From NCBI GenBank assembly GCA_002698785.1, contig PAAG01000059.1, positions 310,001-374,000 on the forward strand: DNA of 64,000 nt. Reading direction: 5' to 3'. This stretch comes from Verrucomicrobiales bacterium. GTDB taxonomy: Bacteria; Verrucomicrobiota; Verrucomicrobiia; Verrucomicrobiales; DEV007. The translations under genes were made by a program, and so were the position numbers. The notes under the pieces were generated by a model. That model made no database searches. It was not told the DNA's origin and saw only the letters and a list, made by a program, of their open reading frames with translations. Shown here one piece after another: positions 45,481 through 54,340 of the stretch (the stretch's first letter is position 1; each line of letters begins with the position of its first letter).

Positions 45481-45879
45481 CTACTTCGCGTTACCACCGC
45501 AGACCTCGCCGTCCATCGTTTCAGGATCGTAAGTCGGTTCCGCATCCGCTTTTGTAGGCTCAAAAGACGTGCCACACCCACAACTGCGCGCCGCATTCGG
45601 ATTCTCGATCTTAAAACCCGAATCATTCAGCGCATCCACATAGTCCAGGCTGCATCCCTTCAGATACTCCAGGCTCTCCGAATCCACGAAAACACGCACC
45701 CCGTTCTTCTCCACTACCTCATCGCCGTCTGACAGCGAACCGATCTGCATCGCATAAGACATTCCCGCACAGCCGCCCTTCTCCACGAAAAGCCGCAATC
45801 CCTTCTCCTCCGGCGAAAAATCCTTCGCCTTCAAAAGGTCGGACAAATGCTCAGCTGCTGCGTCAGTTACAAGAATCAT
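45481..45879 (-). CDS. HesB/IscA/ErpA-type iron-sulfur carrier
   Basis: 132 residues from the ATG at 45879 (MILVTDAAAEHLSDLLKAKD), preferred to an upstream start since family members begin here. The three cluster-binding cysteines are present: GGCAGMSY and SCGCG near residues 36 and 114-116. It carries [4Fe-4S] or [2Fe-2S] clusters to target enzymes such as the radical SAM protein at 26.8 kb. The C-terminal 25 residues after SCGCG are an acidic extension not usual in IscA. Confidence 0.9.
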   Translation of the reverse strand: MILVTDAAAEHLSDLLKAKDFSPEEKGLRLFVEKGGCAGMSYAMQIGSLSDGDEVVEKNGVRVFVDSESLEYLKGCSLDYVDALNDSGFKIENPNAARSCGCGTSFEPTKADAEPTYDPETMDGEVCGGNAK

Positions 45880-46003
45880 AGTGTCGAGTGGGTGAATACT
45901 AATATACAGCGACGAAACCACATCCCCAAACAATTTCCCATTTGCGTCCTCCCTCCTTACCTCTCAGAATAAATATCCAATTTGTCCCACTCAGGTTCTT
46001 TAT

Positions 46004-46026
46004 CTTTATCCTACTCCTACTCTTTC
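46004..46026. repeat. Short pyrimidine-rich tandem (TTTATC)2 (CTACTC)2-like
   Basis: Contains tttatctttatc then ctactcctactc, hexamer-phased, in the gap before mutL. A related run, tcatactcatactcctcc, lies at 51083-51100. On the minus strand both read GAGTAGGAGTAG/GAGTATGAGTAT. Confidence 0.5.
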
Positions 46027-46104
46027 CCCTCCAGCTAACCACCACTTCTGCCTTCAGCCTTCCCCTTGTGCCTTTGTGCCATATCCCTCAGTGCCTCTCA
46101 AAAA

Positions 46105-48003
46105 ATGTCCAAAATCCGCCTCCTCCCCGAAGCCCTCGCCAGCCAGGTCGCCGCTGGAGAAGTCGTCGAGCGCCCTGCCTCCGTCGTAAAAGAACTCGTC
46201 GAGAATTCCATCGACGCCGGAGCCAGTAATATCGAGATCGTCGTGCAGCGAGGAGGCGCCTCCCTCATCAGAGTCGTCGACGACGGCTGTGGGATGAACC
46301 GCGACGACGCCCTTATGTGCCTCGAGCGCAACGCCACCTCCAAGATCCGCACCAAAGAAGACCTCGCCTCCATCCTCACCCTCGGCTTCCGCGGCGAGGC
46401 CATCCCGTCCATCGCTTCCGTTTCCAAATTCCGACTCACCACCCGCGAACCCGAGGCCCTTACCGGCACCGAGATCGTCATCAACGGAGGAAAAGTCATC
46501 TCCGTCAAAGACTGCGGCGAACCTCCCGGCACCCAGATCGAAGTCCGCTCCCTCTTCTTCAACCTTCCCGCCCGCCGCAAATTTCTCCGCACCGAGAACA
46601 CCGAGTTCTCCCACCTCGAGCAGGTCATCAAGACCCAGGCCATCGCTCACGAGAACATCCGCTTCTCCCTCATCAAAGGCGATCGCCTCTCCTTTCAGCT
46701 TCCCGCCACCACCAGCCTCCGCGAGCGCATCGGCGGGCTCGTCGGCACCGACCTCGCTTCGCGTCTTCTCGAGATCGAGCCGTACACCCACAAAGACATC
46801 ACCGTTCGCGGCTTCATCGGCCCTCCCGGCATGGGCCGCTCCGACCGCCGCCAGCAACTCTCCTTCCTCAACGGACGCCCCGTCGAAGCCGCCATCATCA
46901 CCCGCGGTCTTCGCGAAGGCTACCACACCGCCCTTATGAAAGGGCAGTATCCCGTCACCTTCCTTTTCATCCAGACCGACCCAACCGCCGTCGACGTCAA
47001 CGTCCACCCAGCCAAGCGCGAAGTCCGCTTTCACGACGGCTACGGAGTCCAGGACGCCATCGTCGGCGCCGTCCAGCGAACCCTGCGCGAGCGAATGACC
47101 CGCCCCGTCTCCGGCGTCGGCCTCACCGGCACTACAAAGCCACAAACTACCCCCAGCGTAGTTCAGGAAAACCTCATTCCCGAGACCGAACAGCGCTCCC
47201 TCCGCAACGACTGGAGCGACCTCGCAACAAAGCGCGAGCCCGTCACCACGAAAGCCCCAGAGGAAAAAGCCGAACTCTTCACCGCCAAAGAACGTGAAAG
47301 AGTCGAAGCCGAACAACCGGTCGAAGTACCAGATCAGGTAGAAGATTCGGCCACCTATCCTCCCATTGATCCACTTCCGGACCCGCAACCCACAGAAGCG
47401 GCAGAAGAAGAAAAACCAAAAGCCACCGACTACCGACTGATGGGCGTGTTAGGAAAACTCTACGTCCTCCTCGAAGGAAAAGAAGGCCTCGTCCTCATGG
47501 ATCAGCACGCCGCCCACGAGCGGGTCCTTTTCGAAGAAATGAAGCGCCGAATGGAGAACGACGAAGTTCCCTCCCAGCGCCTCCTCGCCCCCATCATGGT
47601 CGACCTTCCACCCCGCGACTTCGACCTCATCGAGAAGAACCTCGACGTGCTCAGTAAATTAGGACTCAGCGCCGAACCCTTCGGAGGCCAGACCCTCAAG
47701 ATCGACTCCCTCCCCAACTTCCTCAAAAGCGACGACCCCGAGTCCTTCCTCAACGAAGTCATCGAAGAGATCCGAGCCAACAGCGACCGCATGTCAAAGA
47801 TGCGATTGGGAGAAGACATGATCGCCACCACCGTCTGCCGCCACGCCGTAAAAGCCAACGACCCCCTCCACGACCGCGAACTCCAGAAACTCTTGGAAGA
47901 CTTGTTAGTCTGCGATATGCCCTACTGCTGCCCCCACGGCCGCCCCACCCTCATCCAGATCTCCTACGCCGAGCTCGAACGAAAATTCGGTCGCCGAACA
48001 TAG
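46105..48003 (+). CDS. mutL: DNA mismatch repair protein MutL
   Basis: 632 residues from the ATG at 46105 (MSKIRLLPEALASQVAAGEV). GHKL ATPase motifs: ELVENSIDAGAS, DDGCGM, and TLGFRGEAIPSI with LTTRE; then DVNVHPAKREVRFHD at the end of the N-terminal region, a variable Glu/Pro linker (about 350-455), and a C-terminal dimerisation domain (LMDQHAAHERVLFEEM; HAVKANDP). The final HGRPTLIQISYAELERKFGR matches the zinc/endonuclease-domain end. The CxHG-like metal site is partly visible (CCPHGRP). It links MutS recognition to downstream repair. A relic of a second 3' end lies 277 bp downstream. Confidence 0.95.
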   Translation: MSKIRLLPEALASQVAAGEVVERPASVVKELVENSIDAGASNIEIVVQRGGASLIRVVDDGCGMNRDDALMCLERNATSKIRTKEDLASILTLGFRGEAIPSIASVSKFRLTTREPEALTGTEIVINGGKVISVKDCGEPPGTQIEVRSLFFNLPARRKFLRTENTEFSHLEQVIKTQAIAHENIRFSLIKGDRLSFQLPATTSLRERIGGLVGTDLASRLLEIEPYTHKDITVRGFIGPPGMGRSDRRQQLSFLNGRPVEAAIITRGLREGYHTALMKGQYPVTFLFIQTDPTAVDVNVHPAKREVRFHDGYGVQDAIVGAVQRTLRERMTRPVSGVGLTGTTKPQTTPSVVQENLIPETEQRSLRNDWSDLATKREPVTTKAPEEKAELFTAKERERVEAEQPVEVPDQVEDSATYPPIDPLPDPQPTEAAEEEKPKATDYRLMGVLGKLYVLLEGKEGLVLMDQHAAHERVLFEEMKRRMENDEVPSQRLLAPIMVDLPPRDFDLIEKNLDVLSKLGLSAEPFGGQTLKIDSLPNFLKSDDPESFLNEVIEEIRANSDRMSKMRLGEDMIATTVCRHAVKANDPLHDRELQKLLEDLLVCDMPYCCPHGRPTLIQISYAELERKFGRRT

Positions 48004-48015
48004 ACCTTTCTACCT

Positions 48016-48270
48016 ATGGCAAAAACCCCGCTCCGAAACACACCGCTCCAGATATCGAAGATTCGGAACGAAGGAAAAATCATCCACCTCAGCGACAGTT
48101 CAGCATGGGCTGTGGACGACACCAGCGTAACTATCTCTTCCACTTGGCAACCAGATGATTGGGTCTTCATAGTCGGCCCATGCATGGATATCCCCGTAAC
48201 GAGAATCTTCCAGATCACCCGCTTCGAAGATCGACAGGCAGACTCCGTGATAGTGGCCTTGAAGCGTTAA
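48016..48270 (+). CDS. Small hypothetical protein
   Basis: 84 residues (MAKTPLRNTPLQISKIRNEG...). The part GKIIHLSDSSAWAVDDTSV and TWQPDDWVFIVG looks like a small beta-sheet module seen in other bacterial short proteins (IhLsDgS-W pattern), which supports a real gene. No signal peptide; probably cytoplasmic. It lies 12 nt after mutL and before the mutL 3' relic, so it sits between two copies of the mutL end. Function unknown. Confidence 0.6.
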   Translation: MAKTPLRNTPLQISKIRNEGKIIHLSDSSAWAVDDTSVTISSTWQPDDWVFIVGPCMDIPVTRIFQITRFEDRQADSVIVALKR

Positions 48271-48279
48271 GGGCACTGA

Positions 48280-48336
48280 CCACCCACCCTGATTCAGCTC
48301 ACCTACGCCGAACACAAACTCAACCGCCAAACCTAG
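48280..48336 (+). pseudogene. Relic of a second mutL 3' end
   Basis: Read in frame this gives PPTLIQLTYAEHKLNRQT followed by TAG. It aligns with the intact MutL end RPTLIQISYAELERKFGRRT and its TAG at 48003: PTLIQ and YAE are identical and the Ile/Leu and Ser/Thr changes are conservative, with a two-codon gap. An in-frame TGA stands just before it. No upstream homology to mutL is seen, so only the last 18 codons remain. It implies duplication, insertion or gene-tail replacement near the mutL stop. Confidence 0.65.
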
Positions 48337-48565
48337 CTTCGCGCTAGTAGAGCGTAACCTGCGCCGGTCACCGGTCCGGATGCGCCGCGAATTCACATTT
48401 CGAGAGTTCACCCACAACGCCGTACGCGAAAATTCACTGACTTCACGCTGCGCCAGCAGGACGTGCATTCGTTTTGAAATCGAAAGTAGTTCGCGCCTTC
48501 AATCCTACCCAAACGTACGCACTTGAATTCCGCTCTATCGATCTGCCCACACCTCCTCCAAGGAA

Positions 48566-48585
48566 GAACGGCTTTCCAGCCGTTC
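48566..48585. repeat. Perfect inverted repeat (REP-like)
   Basis: GAACGGCT-TTCC-AGCCGTTC: 8-bp arms and a 4-nt loop. It lacks a T-run, so it is not a normal terminator. Its form is like the short palindromes that are dispersed in PVC genomes. Confidence 0.65.
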
Positions 48586-48610
48586 ACCGAAGCCAACAAG
48601 CTCTGTAGCA

Positions 48611-49003
48611 TCACGCGCTTCCGAATTCATATTTCGAAATCCGACTCGCGAAAAACCCGGCGCCTACAAGAGCAAGTAGAGGAGACATCGGGAATAGATT
48701 CTCATAATTACCCACCACGAAATAATCGAAAGACAGCTGCAAAAGCAGAATAGCGCCTGCAATTTGGAAACCGCCAAACACCTTTTCCCCGCACTGACTC
48801 CTCGCCCACAAGAGAAATCCAAAAAAAATTGGGAATGTCACAACAAACACAAACAGGCTGATTCCGAATACGACAGAACTGTCGAATCTTCCAACACCAT
48901 CCGAGAAAAATAAACCGCATGCCTGACGAACATGGCCAAGCAAAAAAGGAGGAAGAGAATAAAAATGCGATTCACTTTCATCCGATATAAAACAACTCCG
49001 CAA
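48611..49003 (-). CDS. Possible small membrane protein
   Basis: 130 residues from a TTG at 49003, with hydrophobic segments at about 43-66 (SVVFGISLFVFVVTFPIFFG), 80-100 and 107-122. Hydrophobicity argues for a real product, but there is no ribosome-binding site, no ATG near the start, and no known family. It may be a decayed gene. Confidence 0.35.
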   Translation of the reverse strand: MRSCFISDESESHFYSLPPFLLGHVRQACGLFFSDGVGRFDSSVVFGISLFVFVVTFPIFFGFLLWARSQCGEKVFGGFQIAGAILLLQLSFDYFVVGNYENLFPMSPLLALVGAGFFASRISKYEFGSA

Positions 49004-49555
49004 ATATTGCTTCGGATTTATACACGCTTCTCCTGTATCAACTCAATCACCTAAAAACAAGAACTAGAACCCTACCGAACTCGACAAATTGTGGTATTTT
49101 TGTTAGTATAATTACAAAACCTGTCCAATGCGCTTTTTTCATTATCCTCAATTTCGCCTACAGACACTAGCTCGCCTCTACCCAAAAAACGAAAACGCCA
49201 TCATTTCCCATCATTTTGACACCTCACCGCACCTCCTGTCTGGACCTAAATCAGTGTTCAATGAGTGTCCATGAGTGGTTCCCCACCTCGCTTCCATAGC
49301 CGTATACCAAAAACAAAAACACTGTCATTTCTTTACATTTTCCACCGTGATCCCTCAAAGAAAATACGATCTAACTACCGTAACTTCAGTAAATCACACC
49401 GAATCCGGAAGAGAATCGACCTATCCTCATTTCCCATCGGTGGCAGACAGTTCCAGATCTCCCCTTGAATCCCATCCAACTCCTTGCCTACGGCTCACCG
49501 TCTCCCACACATCCACACCTTGACCACACCCTCCCCTTCCTCCAAACTTCCGCCC

Positions 49556-51061
49556 ATGAAAATCCCGGTTTTGTCCTTCCTATTGGCCCTCGTCGCGAGC
49601 CTGTCCCTCGCCGCAGAGAAAAACGTCATTTTCATCATAACTGACGACGAATCTCCTACCCTCGGTTGCTATGGGGATCCAGTCGCAGTCACCCCCGCCA
49701 TCGACGAAATCGCCGCCGACGGCACCGTTTTCCTGAACGCCTTCGCCACCACCGCCAGCTGCGCAGCGAGCCGATCGGTTGTCATGTCCGGCCTGCACAA
49801 CCACCGCAACGGTATGTATGGCCACCAGCATTCCTACCACGGCTTCGAATCCTGGAAGACCGTCCTCAGTCTTTCACTTCCCCGGGTCATGGCCAACACC
49901 GGATACCGCACCGGACAAATCGGCAAATATCACGTCGGTCCCGAAGAGGTTTACCGCTACGACACCTACATCAAAGGTGGCAACGGAAGGAACGCCGTCC
50001 AGATGGCCAATGCTTCCAAAGACTTCATCACTGCAGACGACGAGAAACCTTTCTTCCTATACTTTGCCACATCCGATCCCCACCGCGGAGGCGGAAAAGA
50101 CGAAACCTCAGAGCGTAAGCTCAAGCCCGACCTTTTCGGCAACAAGCCAAACGACGGCGCCCACGAAGGCGTGGAGGAAGTCTTCTACGATCCCGCCGAC
50201 GTTCCCATCCCACACTTCCTGACCGACACCCCGGAAACCCGTGAGGAGCTTGCCCAGTACTACCAGAGCATCTCCCGTGTCGATCAGGGCGTCGCACGTC
50301 TCGTCGAGATTCTCAAAGAGGCAGACCTCTACGACAAGACGATGATCATCTTCACCGCTGACCACGGCATGGCCTTCGCCGGCGGCAAAACCACCGTCTA
50401 CGAAGGCGGTCTCAAGGTCCCTTTCGTTGTCCGCAACCCCTACGAAAAAAATCGCGGCGTGAAGCACGAGGGCATGATCAGCCACATCGACATCACTCCT
50501 AGCATCCTCGATTTCGCAGGCGGCCTCGACCAGGAGAAGAATGCTCCCAAAAAGATGGTCAACGCGAAGAAATACTGGAAAGACACTGATGCGGCCAAAG
50601 ACAACCTCGGCCCAGTGCTTGAGTCCTACCACGGAAGGTCCTGGGTCCCGATCCTCGGTAAGCCAGACGCCGAACACTGGGACACTATCTTCGCCTCACA
50701 CACCTTCCACGAGATTCAAATGTACTACCCGATGCGAGTCGTCCGCGACAAGGAATACAAACTCATCTGGAACATCGCGAATGGGCTCCCTTACCCATTC
50801 GCCTCCGACCTCTGGGCGGCCAGCAGCTTCCAGGCACAATTCCAGGAATCCCTCAGCGCTCCCTACGGTCAAAAAACAGTGGGCGAATACATCAACCGAC
50901 CCGCTTTCGAATTCTACAAGATCGGTGATGACCCTTACGAAGCCAAGAACCTCGCAAACGATCCCAACTACCGGGACAAGTTCCTCGAATACCAGGAGAA
51001 GCTGAAAGCCTTCCAGAAGGAAATGGATGATCCATGGATCATGAAGTGGGACTACGAGTAA
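49556..51061 (+). CDS. Secreted type I sulfatase
   Basis: 501 residues from the ATG at 49556, chosen for the signal peptide (MKIPVLSFLLALVASLSLAA). Metal-binding TDDE at 29-32, and the formylglycine site C69-A-A-S-R73 (C/S-x-A/P-x-R), activated by a formylglycine-generating enzyme not seen in the window. Further motifs: HVGPEEVYRYDT, IIFTADHGMAF and LKVPFVVRNP. It resembles the group containing heparan N-sulfatase-like enzymes, probably attacking a sulfated polysaccharide in the periplasm. No strong ribosome-binding site; repeat-like pyrimidine-rich sequence precedes it. Confidence 0.9.
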   Translation: MKIPVLSFLLALVASLSLAAEKNVIFIITDDESPTLGCYGDPVAVTPAIDEIAADGTVFLNAFATTASCAASRSVVMSGLHNHRNGMYGHQHSYHGFESWKTVLSLSLPRVMANTGYRTGQIGKYHVGPEEVYRYDTYIKGGNGRNAVQMANASKDFITADDEKPFFLYFATSDPHRGGGKDETSERKLKPDLFGNKPNDGAHEGVEEVFYDPADVPIPHFLTDTPETREELAQYYQSISRVDQGVARLVEILKEADLYDKTMIIFTADHGMAFAGGKTTVYEGGLKVPFVVRNPYEKNRGVKHEGMISHIDITPSILDFAGGLDQEKNAPKKMVNAKKYWKDTDAAKDNLGPVLESYHGRSWVPILGKPDAEHWDTIFASHTFHEIQMYYPMRVVRDKEYKLIWNIANGLPYPFASDLWAASSFQAQFQESLSAPYGQKTVGEYINRPAFEFYKIGDDPYEAKNLANDPNYRDKFLEYQEKLKAFQKEMDDPWIMKWDYE

Positions 51062-51145
51062 AACTCTTCCTCATCCTCCTAATCATACTCATACTCCTCC
51101 AAAACCAGCCTCACTGATTACGGATCACTGATCACAGATTACTCG

Positions 51146-52240
51146 ATGAAAAACTCCCTCATCACTCTTTCCATCCTCTTAACTACCCTTCCTGTCATCG
51201 CTGCACCCATCCCCTTCTACATCGGAACCGGAGGTAAAAACGCAGAAGGCATCTACCGAGCGACTTTCGATCCTGACACAGGCAAAATCACCGAGCCGGT
51301 CCTCGCTGCTGAAATCGGTTCCCCCGGCTGGGTGGTCCTCAATTCAGACAAGACTCGTCTCTATTCTACCTCCAACGATGACAAAGGAAGCGTAGCCGCC
51401 TTCAACGTAAACGAAGATGGCTCTCTTACCCTGATCAACAAGCAGCCTATCGGCGATGGCGGAGCCGCCTGCCTCTGCCTCGACAACGATGATAAAATTC
51501 TCTTTTCCGCCCAGTATGGCGGAGGCTCCACCGCAGCGTTTCCCATCAACGAAGACGGCAGCATCGGCGAGCGGACCGCGCTCATCGAACACGAGGGATC
51601 CGGCCCAAACAAGGATCGCCAGAAAGCTCCTCACCCACACTGGACCGGAGTCAGCCCCGACAACCGTTTCCTCTTCGTCCCCGACCTAGGAATCGACAAA
51701 GTCATGACCTACGAGATCGATCATGACAACGCCACCCTCAAAGAACACGGCTTCGGACAGGGTGTTCCCGGCGGAGGCCCACGCCACATGAAGTTCAGCC
51801 CGGACGGTTCCAAGATCTATCTACTCAACGAGCTTGAGATGTCCGTCACCGTCTTTGACTACGATGCCGAAGCCGGAACCATGGAGGCCATTCAGACCAT
51901 CGAAAGCTGCCCCGAGGACATCCGCGAAGTCCCGAGCAAATCCTCCGAAATCCGCGTTCATCCGTCTGGCAAATTCGTCTACGCCGCCAACCGAGGTCAC
52001 GACACCATCGCCGCTTACACCGTGGATCCCAACACAGGAGAACTCACCTTCGTAGAACGTGAAGCGATTCGCGGAAGCTGGCCAAGAAACTTCAACATCG
52101 ACTCCACCGGACAATGGCTCTTCTGCGGCGGTCGCTACTCAAATACGATCAGCGTTTTCGAAATCGACCAGGAAACAGGCAATATCATCTTCTCGGGCAA
52201 CATCGTAAATTGCCCCTCACCAATTTGCCTTGAGTTTTAA
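51146..52240 (+). CDS. Secreted lactonase-family seven-bladed propeller (YbhE-like)
   Basis: 364 residues with a signal peptide (about 1-19). Typical 6-phosphogluconolactonase (Pgl/YbhE) family blades: EGIYRATFDPDTGKITEPVL, GSVAAFNVNEDGSLTLINKQ, GAACLCLDNDDK, PHPHWTGVSPDNRFLFVPDL, GPRHMKFSPDGSKIYLLNEL and RGSWPRNFNIDSTGQWLF. The HPHW and PRHM blocks carry the active-site residues in that family. Being secreted, it probably hydrolyses sugar lactones outside the cytoplasm instead of serving the pentose phosphate path. Starts 84 nt after the sulfatase; possible operon. Confidence 0.87.
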   Translation: MKNSLITLSILLTTLPVIAAPIPFYIGTGGKNAEGIYRATFDPDTGKITEPVLAAEIGSPGWVVLNSDKTRLYSTSNDDKGSVAAFNVNEDGSLTLINKQPIGDGGAACLCLDNDDKILFSAQYGGGSTAAFPINEDGSIGERTALIEHEGSGPNKDRQKAPHPHWTGVSPDNRFLFVPDLGIDKVMTYEIDHDNATLKEHGFGQGVPGGGPRHMKFSPDGSKIYLLNELEMSVTVFDYDAEAGTMEAIQTIESCPEDIREVPSKSSEIRVHPSGKFVYAANRGHDTIAAYTVDPNTGELTFVEREAIRGSWPRNFNIDSTGQWLFCGGRYSNTISVFEIDQETGNIIFSGNIVNCPSPICLEF

Positions 52241-52295
52241 ACTAACAAACTCACAACTAACTTGTTTAATCACTCGACTTGGCCGATATTAGCGA

Positions 52296-52868
52296 ATGCC
52301 GGACTTGCTCTTAGTTGGCGGACCGAATGGAGCCGGTAAATCGACGTTCATTCGGGAATACATCAAGCGAAAGCCATATCGCTACCTCTGCGCCGACGAG
52401 GCCGCCTTCGAACTCAACCCGGAACAACCCGAATCCGTCGCAGCTGCAGCTGGTCGCCTCTTTCTCCAACAGATCGAAGAAGCACGCGAAGAAAAAATCG
52501 ACATAATTGTCGAAAGCACACTATCCGGCAAAAGCTTCCTCCGCCGTGTCGAACGTTTCGCTGAGGATGGGTATCTCGTAGATATCGCTTTCCTTACACC
52601 TCTCGAAGAAGATATCTCGGTCGAGAGGGTATCTCTGAGGAAAATGAAAGGAGGACACTTCGTTCCCGAATCCGATATCCGACGTCGATTCAACCGTGCT
52701 CATTTCAATTTCTGGAACTACTATCGCCAAATAGCGAATAGCGGCTGGTCGATCTACTACAACAAGACAGGGGTCGGACAGATTCAAATTGCGGTGGGCT
52801 CAGGTGACCATGAGGTGGTCTTGGACAAAGCCTCATTTGAAAGGTTTTGTGAACTCTGCTACAATTAA
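52296..52868 (+). CDS. Zeta toxin-like P-loop kinase (COG4185 type)
   Basis: 190 residues. Walker A GGPNGAGKST at residues 7-16, then YLCADEAAFELNPEQPE, the switch ESTLSGKSFLRRVERFAEDG, and GGHFVPESDIRRRFNRAHFN ending SGWSIYYNKTG, the whole pattern of COG4185 zeta-like enzymes. Zeta toxins phosphorylate UDP-N-acetylglucosamine and block cell-wall synthesis; the stand-alone COG4185 group is less well understood. Followed after 4 nt by a small partner gene, suggesting a toxin-antitoxin-like pair. Confidence 0.85.
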   Translation: MPDLLLVGGPNGAGKSTFIREYIKRKPYRYLCADEAAFELNPEQPESVAAAAGRLFLQQIEEAREEKIDIIVESTLSGKSFLRRVERFAEDGYLVDIAFLTPLEEDISVERVSLRKMKGGHFVPESDIRRRFNRAHFNFWNYYRQIANSGWSIYYNKTGVGQIQIAVGSGDHEVVLDKASFERFCELCYN

Positions 52869-52872
52869 GTTG

Positions 52873-53052
52873 ATGGAGGTTTCTGAATCAGAATTACCCG
52901 AGCACGTGCTTAAACGGCACCGAGAAATCGACGAAATCATGGAGGTCGCAGTCGCAAACGCGATTGAAGAAAATCGTCGTCTCGGTCTTTACTCGGAAGA
53001 AACGGCTCAACCTACAGCTCGGGTAGCGGAAAAATCCGATAGCTCGGAGTAA
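52873..53052 (+). CDS. Small partner protein of the Zeta-like kinase (possible antitoxin)
   Basis: 59 residues from the ATG at 52873 (MEVSESELPEHVLKRHREID). The part EIMEVAVANAIEENRRLGLY resembles the AV..AI..HRRLG core of small proteins that accompany COG4185 zeta-like kinases, where it is normally followed by a VxxWxDG segment; here that part is replaced by a Ser/Ala-rich tail. It lies 4 nt after the kinase, so both are probably translated together. An antitoxin role is inferred from position only. Confidence 0.65.
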   Translation: MEVSESELPEHVLKRHREIDEIMEVAVANAIEENRRLGLYSEETAQPTARVAEKSDSSE

Positions 53053-53061
53053 CTGCTTAAC

Positions 53062-54339
53062 TCACTTCGCAAAGCAGAAGTCGCCGACCACCGTCTGGCG
53101 AATTGCCCCCGCAAGGGTGCGCCCGAGAAAAGGAGTCACAGGACTCTTTGTCTTCAAATACTCTCGAGTGATAGCAGTCTCGGCATTCGGATCGAAAACG
53201 AAGAAGTCGGCCTTTTCTCCTTCTTTAATTGATACAGGATCGACGCCCGCGATTTTCCGAGGAGCAATCGAATATCGCTGGATCAACAAATCCCAACCAA
53301 AGTAACCGGGCTTAATGAATCCATCGTAAAGAGCCAACACAGTAGTATCCAATCCTGACACGCCAAAGGGAGCAGTAGCAAAGTCACTCGATTTCTCGAA
53401 CTCTGTGTGCGGCGAGTGATCCGAAGCAATCGCATCGATCGTCCCATCAATCAGGCCACGAAGCATTGCATCGACATCGGACTGACAACGCAACGGAGGA
53501 TCAAGCTTATACTTCGTATCGTAGTCAGCGATATACTCCTCGCTCATCAGCAAATGATGCGGAGACACCTCACAGGTCAACCTCACGCCATCCGCTTTGG
53601 CAGCAGCCACGGACCTGACCGCTCCTCTCGTAGATACCTGCTGCAGATGGAGACGAGCATTCGTAAAACCAGCAACCCGAATATCGCGATCAATCGCGAT
53701 CTCCTGGCTGATGGTTGGGATACCAGGCAACCCAAGTCGATACGAAACAGGCCCCTCATTCACCGCGCCAGCCTTTGTGAGTGCAGAGGTATTGCAGTGA
53801 CACGCCACCAGTACATCGAAGTCCCGCGCATATTCCATGCAACGCCGGAGAAGATCCGGACACTGCACTTCATTCCCGGAGTCTGTCAGCATCGGCACGC
53901 CACGAGAAACCATTCCGGAAAAGCCAGCCATTGCCTGACCTTCCCGCTTCTTTGTCAGGCATCCTGACACAAGCATCGGAATCGGGCTGTTCTCGGACAC
54001 AAGGTCCTGAACCGCTTTCACCAAAGTTCCACTATCCGTCGGGGGAGCTGTATCCGGCATCAAAACACAACCGGTGACCCCACCATTCAGAGCCGCTTCG
54101 GCACAACTGACGAGCGTCTCTTTGTGTTCGAATCCGGGTTCACGCGCACGGACGTTCAGGTCGAACATTCCCGGAACTAACAAACATCCCTCACAATCCA
54201 CGACCTCTGTCTCAGTATCAGCAGAAACCTCTGGAGCTACCAACTCAATGGTGCCCCACTCTCCTACGAGTACGTCAGCCTTTTCGAACTCCTTGGAGTC
54301 CCCTTTCGCAATCGATCCGTTTTTGAAAAGGCGCTTCAT
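53062..54339 (-). CDS. pyrC': Dihydroorotase-like protein PyrC', probably inactive
   Basis: 425 residues of the type I dihydroorotase family. The HxH metal motif at 62-64 is N-V-R (FDLNVRAREPGFEHKE), whereas D153, H181, H231 and D307 (SDHSP) are kept. The substrate-binding Arg-Glu-Pro (REPG) and PPLR segments remain. Loss of two zinc ligands implies no normal activity. In Pseudomonas a similar inactive PyrC' is a needed structural subunit of aspartate transcarbamoylase; its position right after pyrB (1 nt gap) points to the same here. A true dihydroorotase should be elsewhere in the genome. Confidence 0.87.
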   Translation of the reverse strand: MKRLFKNGSIAKGDSKEFEKADVLVGEWGTIELVAPEVSADTETEVVDCEGCLLVPGMFDLNVRAREPGFEHKETLVSCAEAALNGGVTGCVLMPDTAPPTDSGTLVKAVQDLVSENSPIPMLVSGCLTKKREGQAMAGFSGMVSRGVPMLTDSGNEVQCPDLLRRCMEYARDFDVLVACHCNTSALTKAGAVNEGPVSYRLGLPGIPTISQEIAIDRDIRVAGFTNARLHLQQVSTRGAVRSVAAAKADGVRLTCEVSPHHLLMSEEYIADYDTKYKLDPPLRCQSDVDAMLRGLIDGTIDAIASDHSPHTEFEKSSDFATAPFGVSGLDTTVLALYDGFIKPGYFGWDLLIQRYSIAPRKIAGVDPVSIKEGEKADFFVFDPNAETAITREYLKTKSPVTPFLGRTLAGAIRQTVVGDFCFAK

Positions 54340-54340
54340 C

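Larger units (their letters stand above)
48337..49555. other. Gene-poor interval
   Basis: This interval has no convincing conserved gene. It holds one possible small membrane protein (48611-49003, minus), a perfect inverted repeat at 48566-48585, a TATAAT at 49107-49112 without a good -35, and a repetitive leader-like stretch at 49252-49281. The right part is A+T-richer than its surroundings and its short frames look random. Confidence 0.6.

Noticed and set aside
46054-47388. 444-residue open frame on the minus strand across mutL
   Set aside because: It is the mirror of the G+C-rich third codon positions of mutL; its Gly/Asp/Glu/Ala-rich composition has no domain pattern.
48100-48468. 122-residue minus-strand frame opposite the small gene after mutL
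   Set aside because: The plus-strand frame 48016-48270 has a folded-protein pattern and this one does not.
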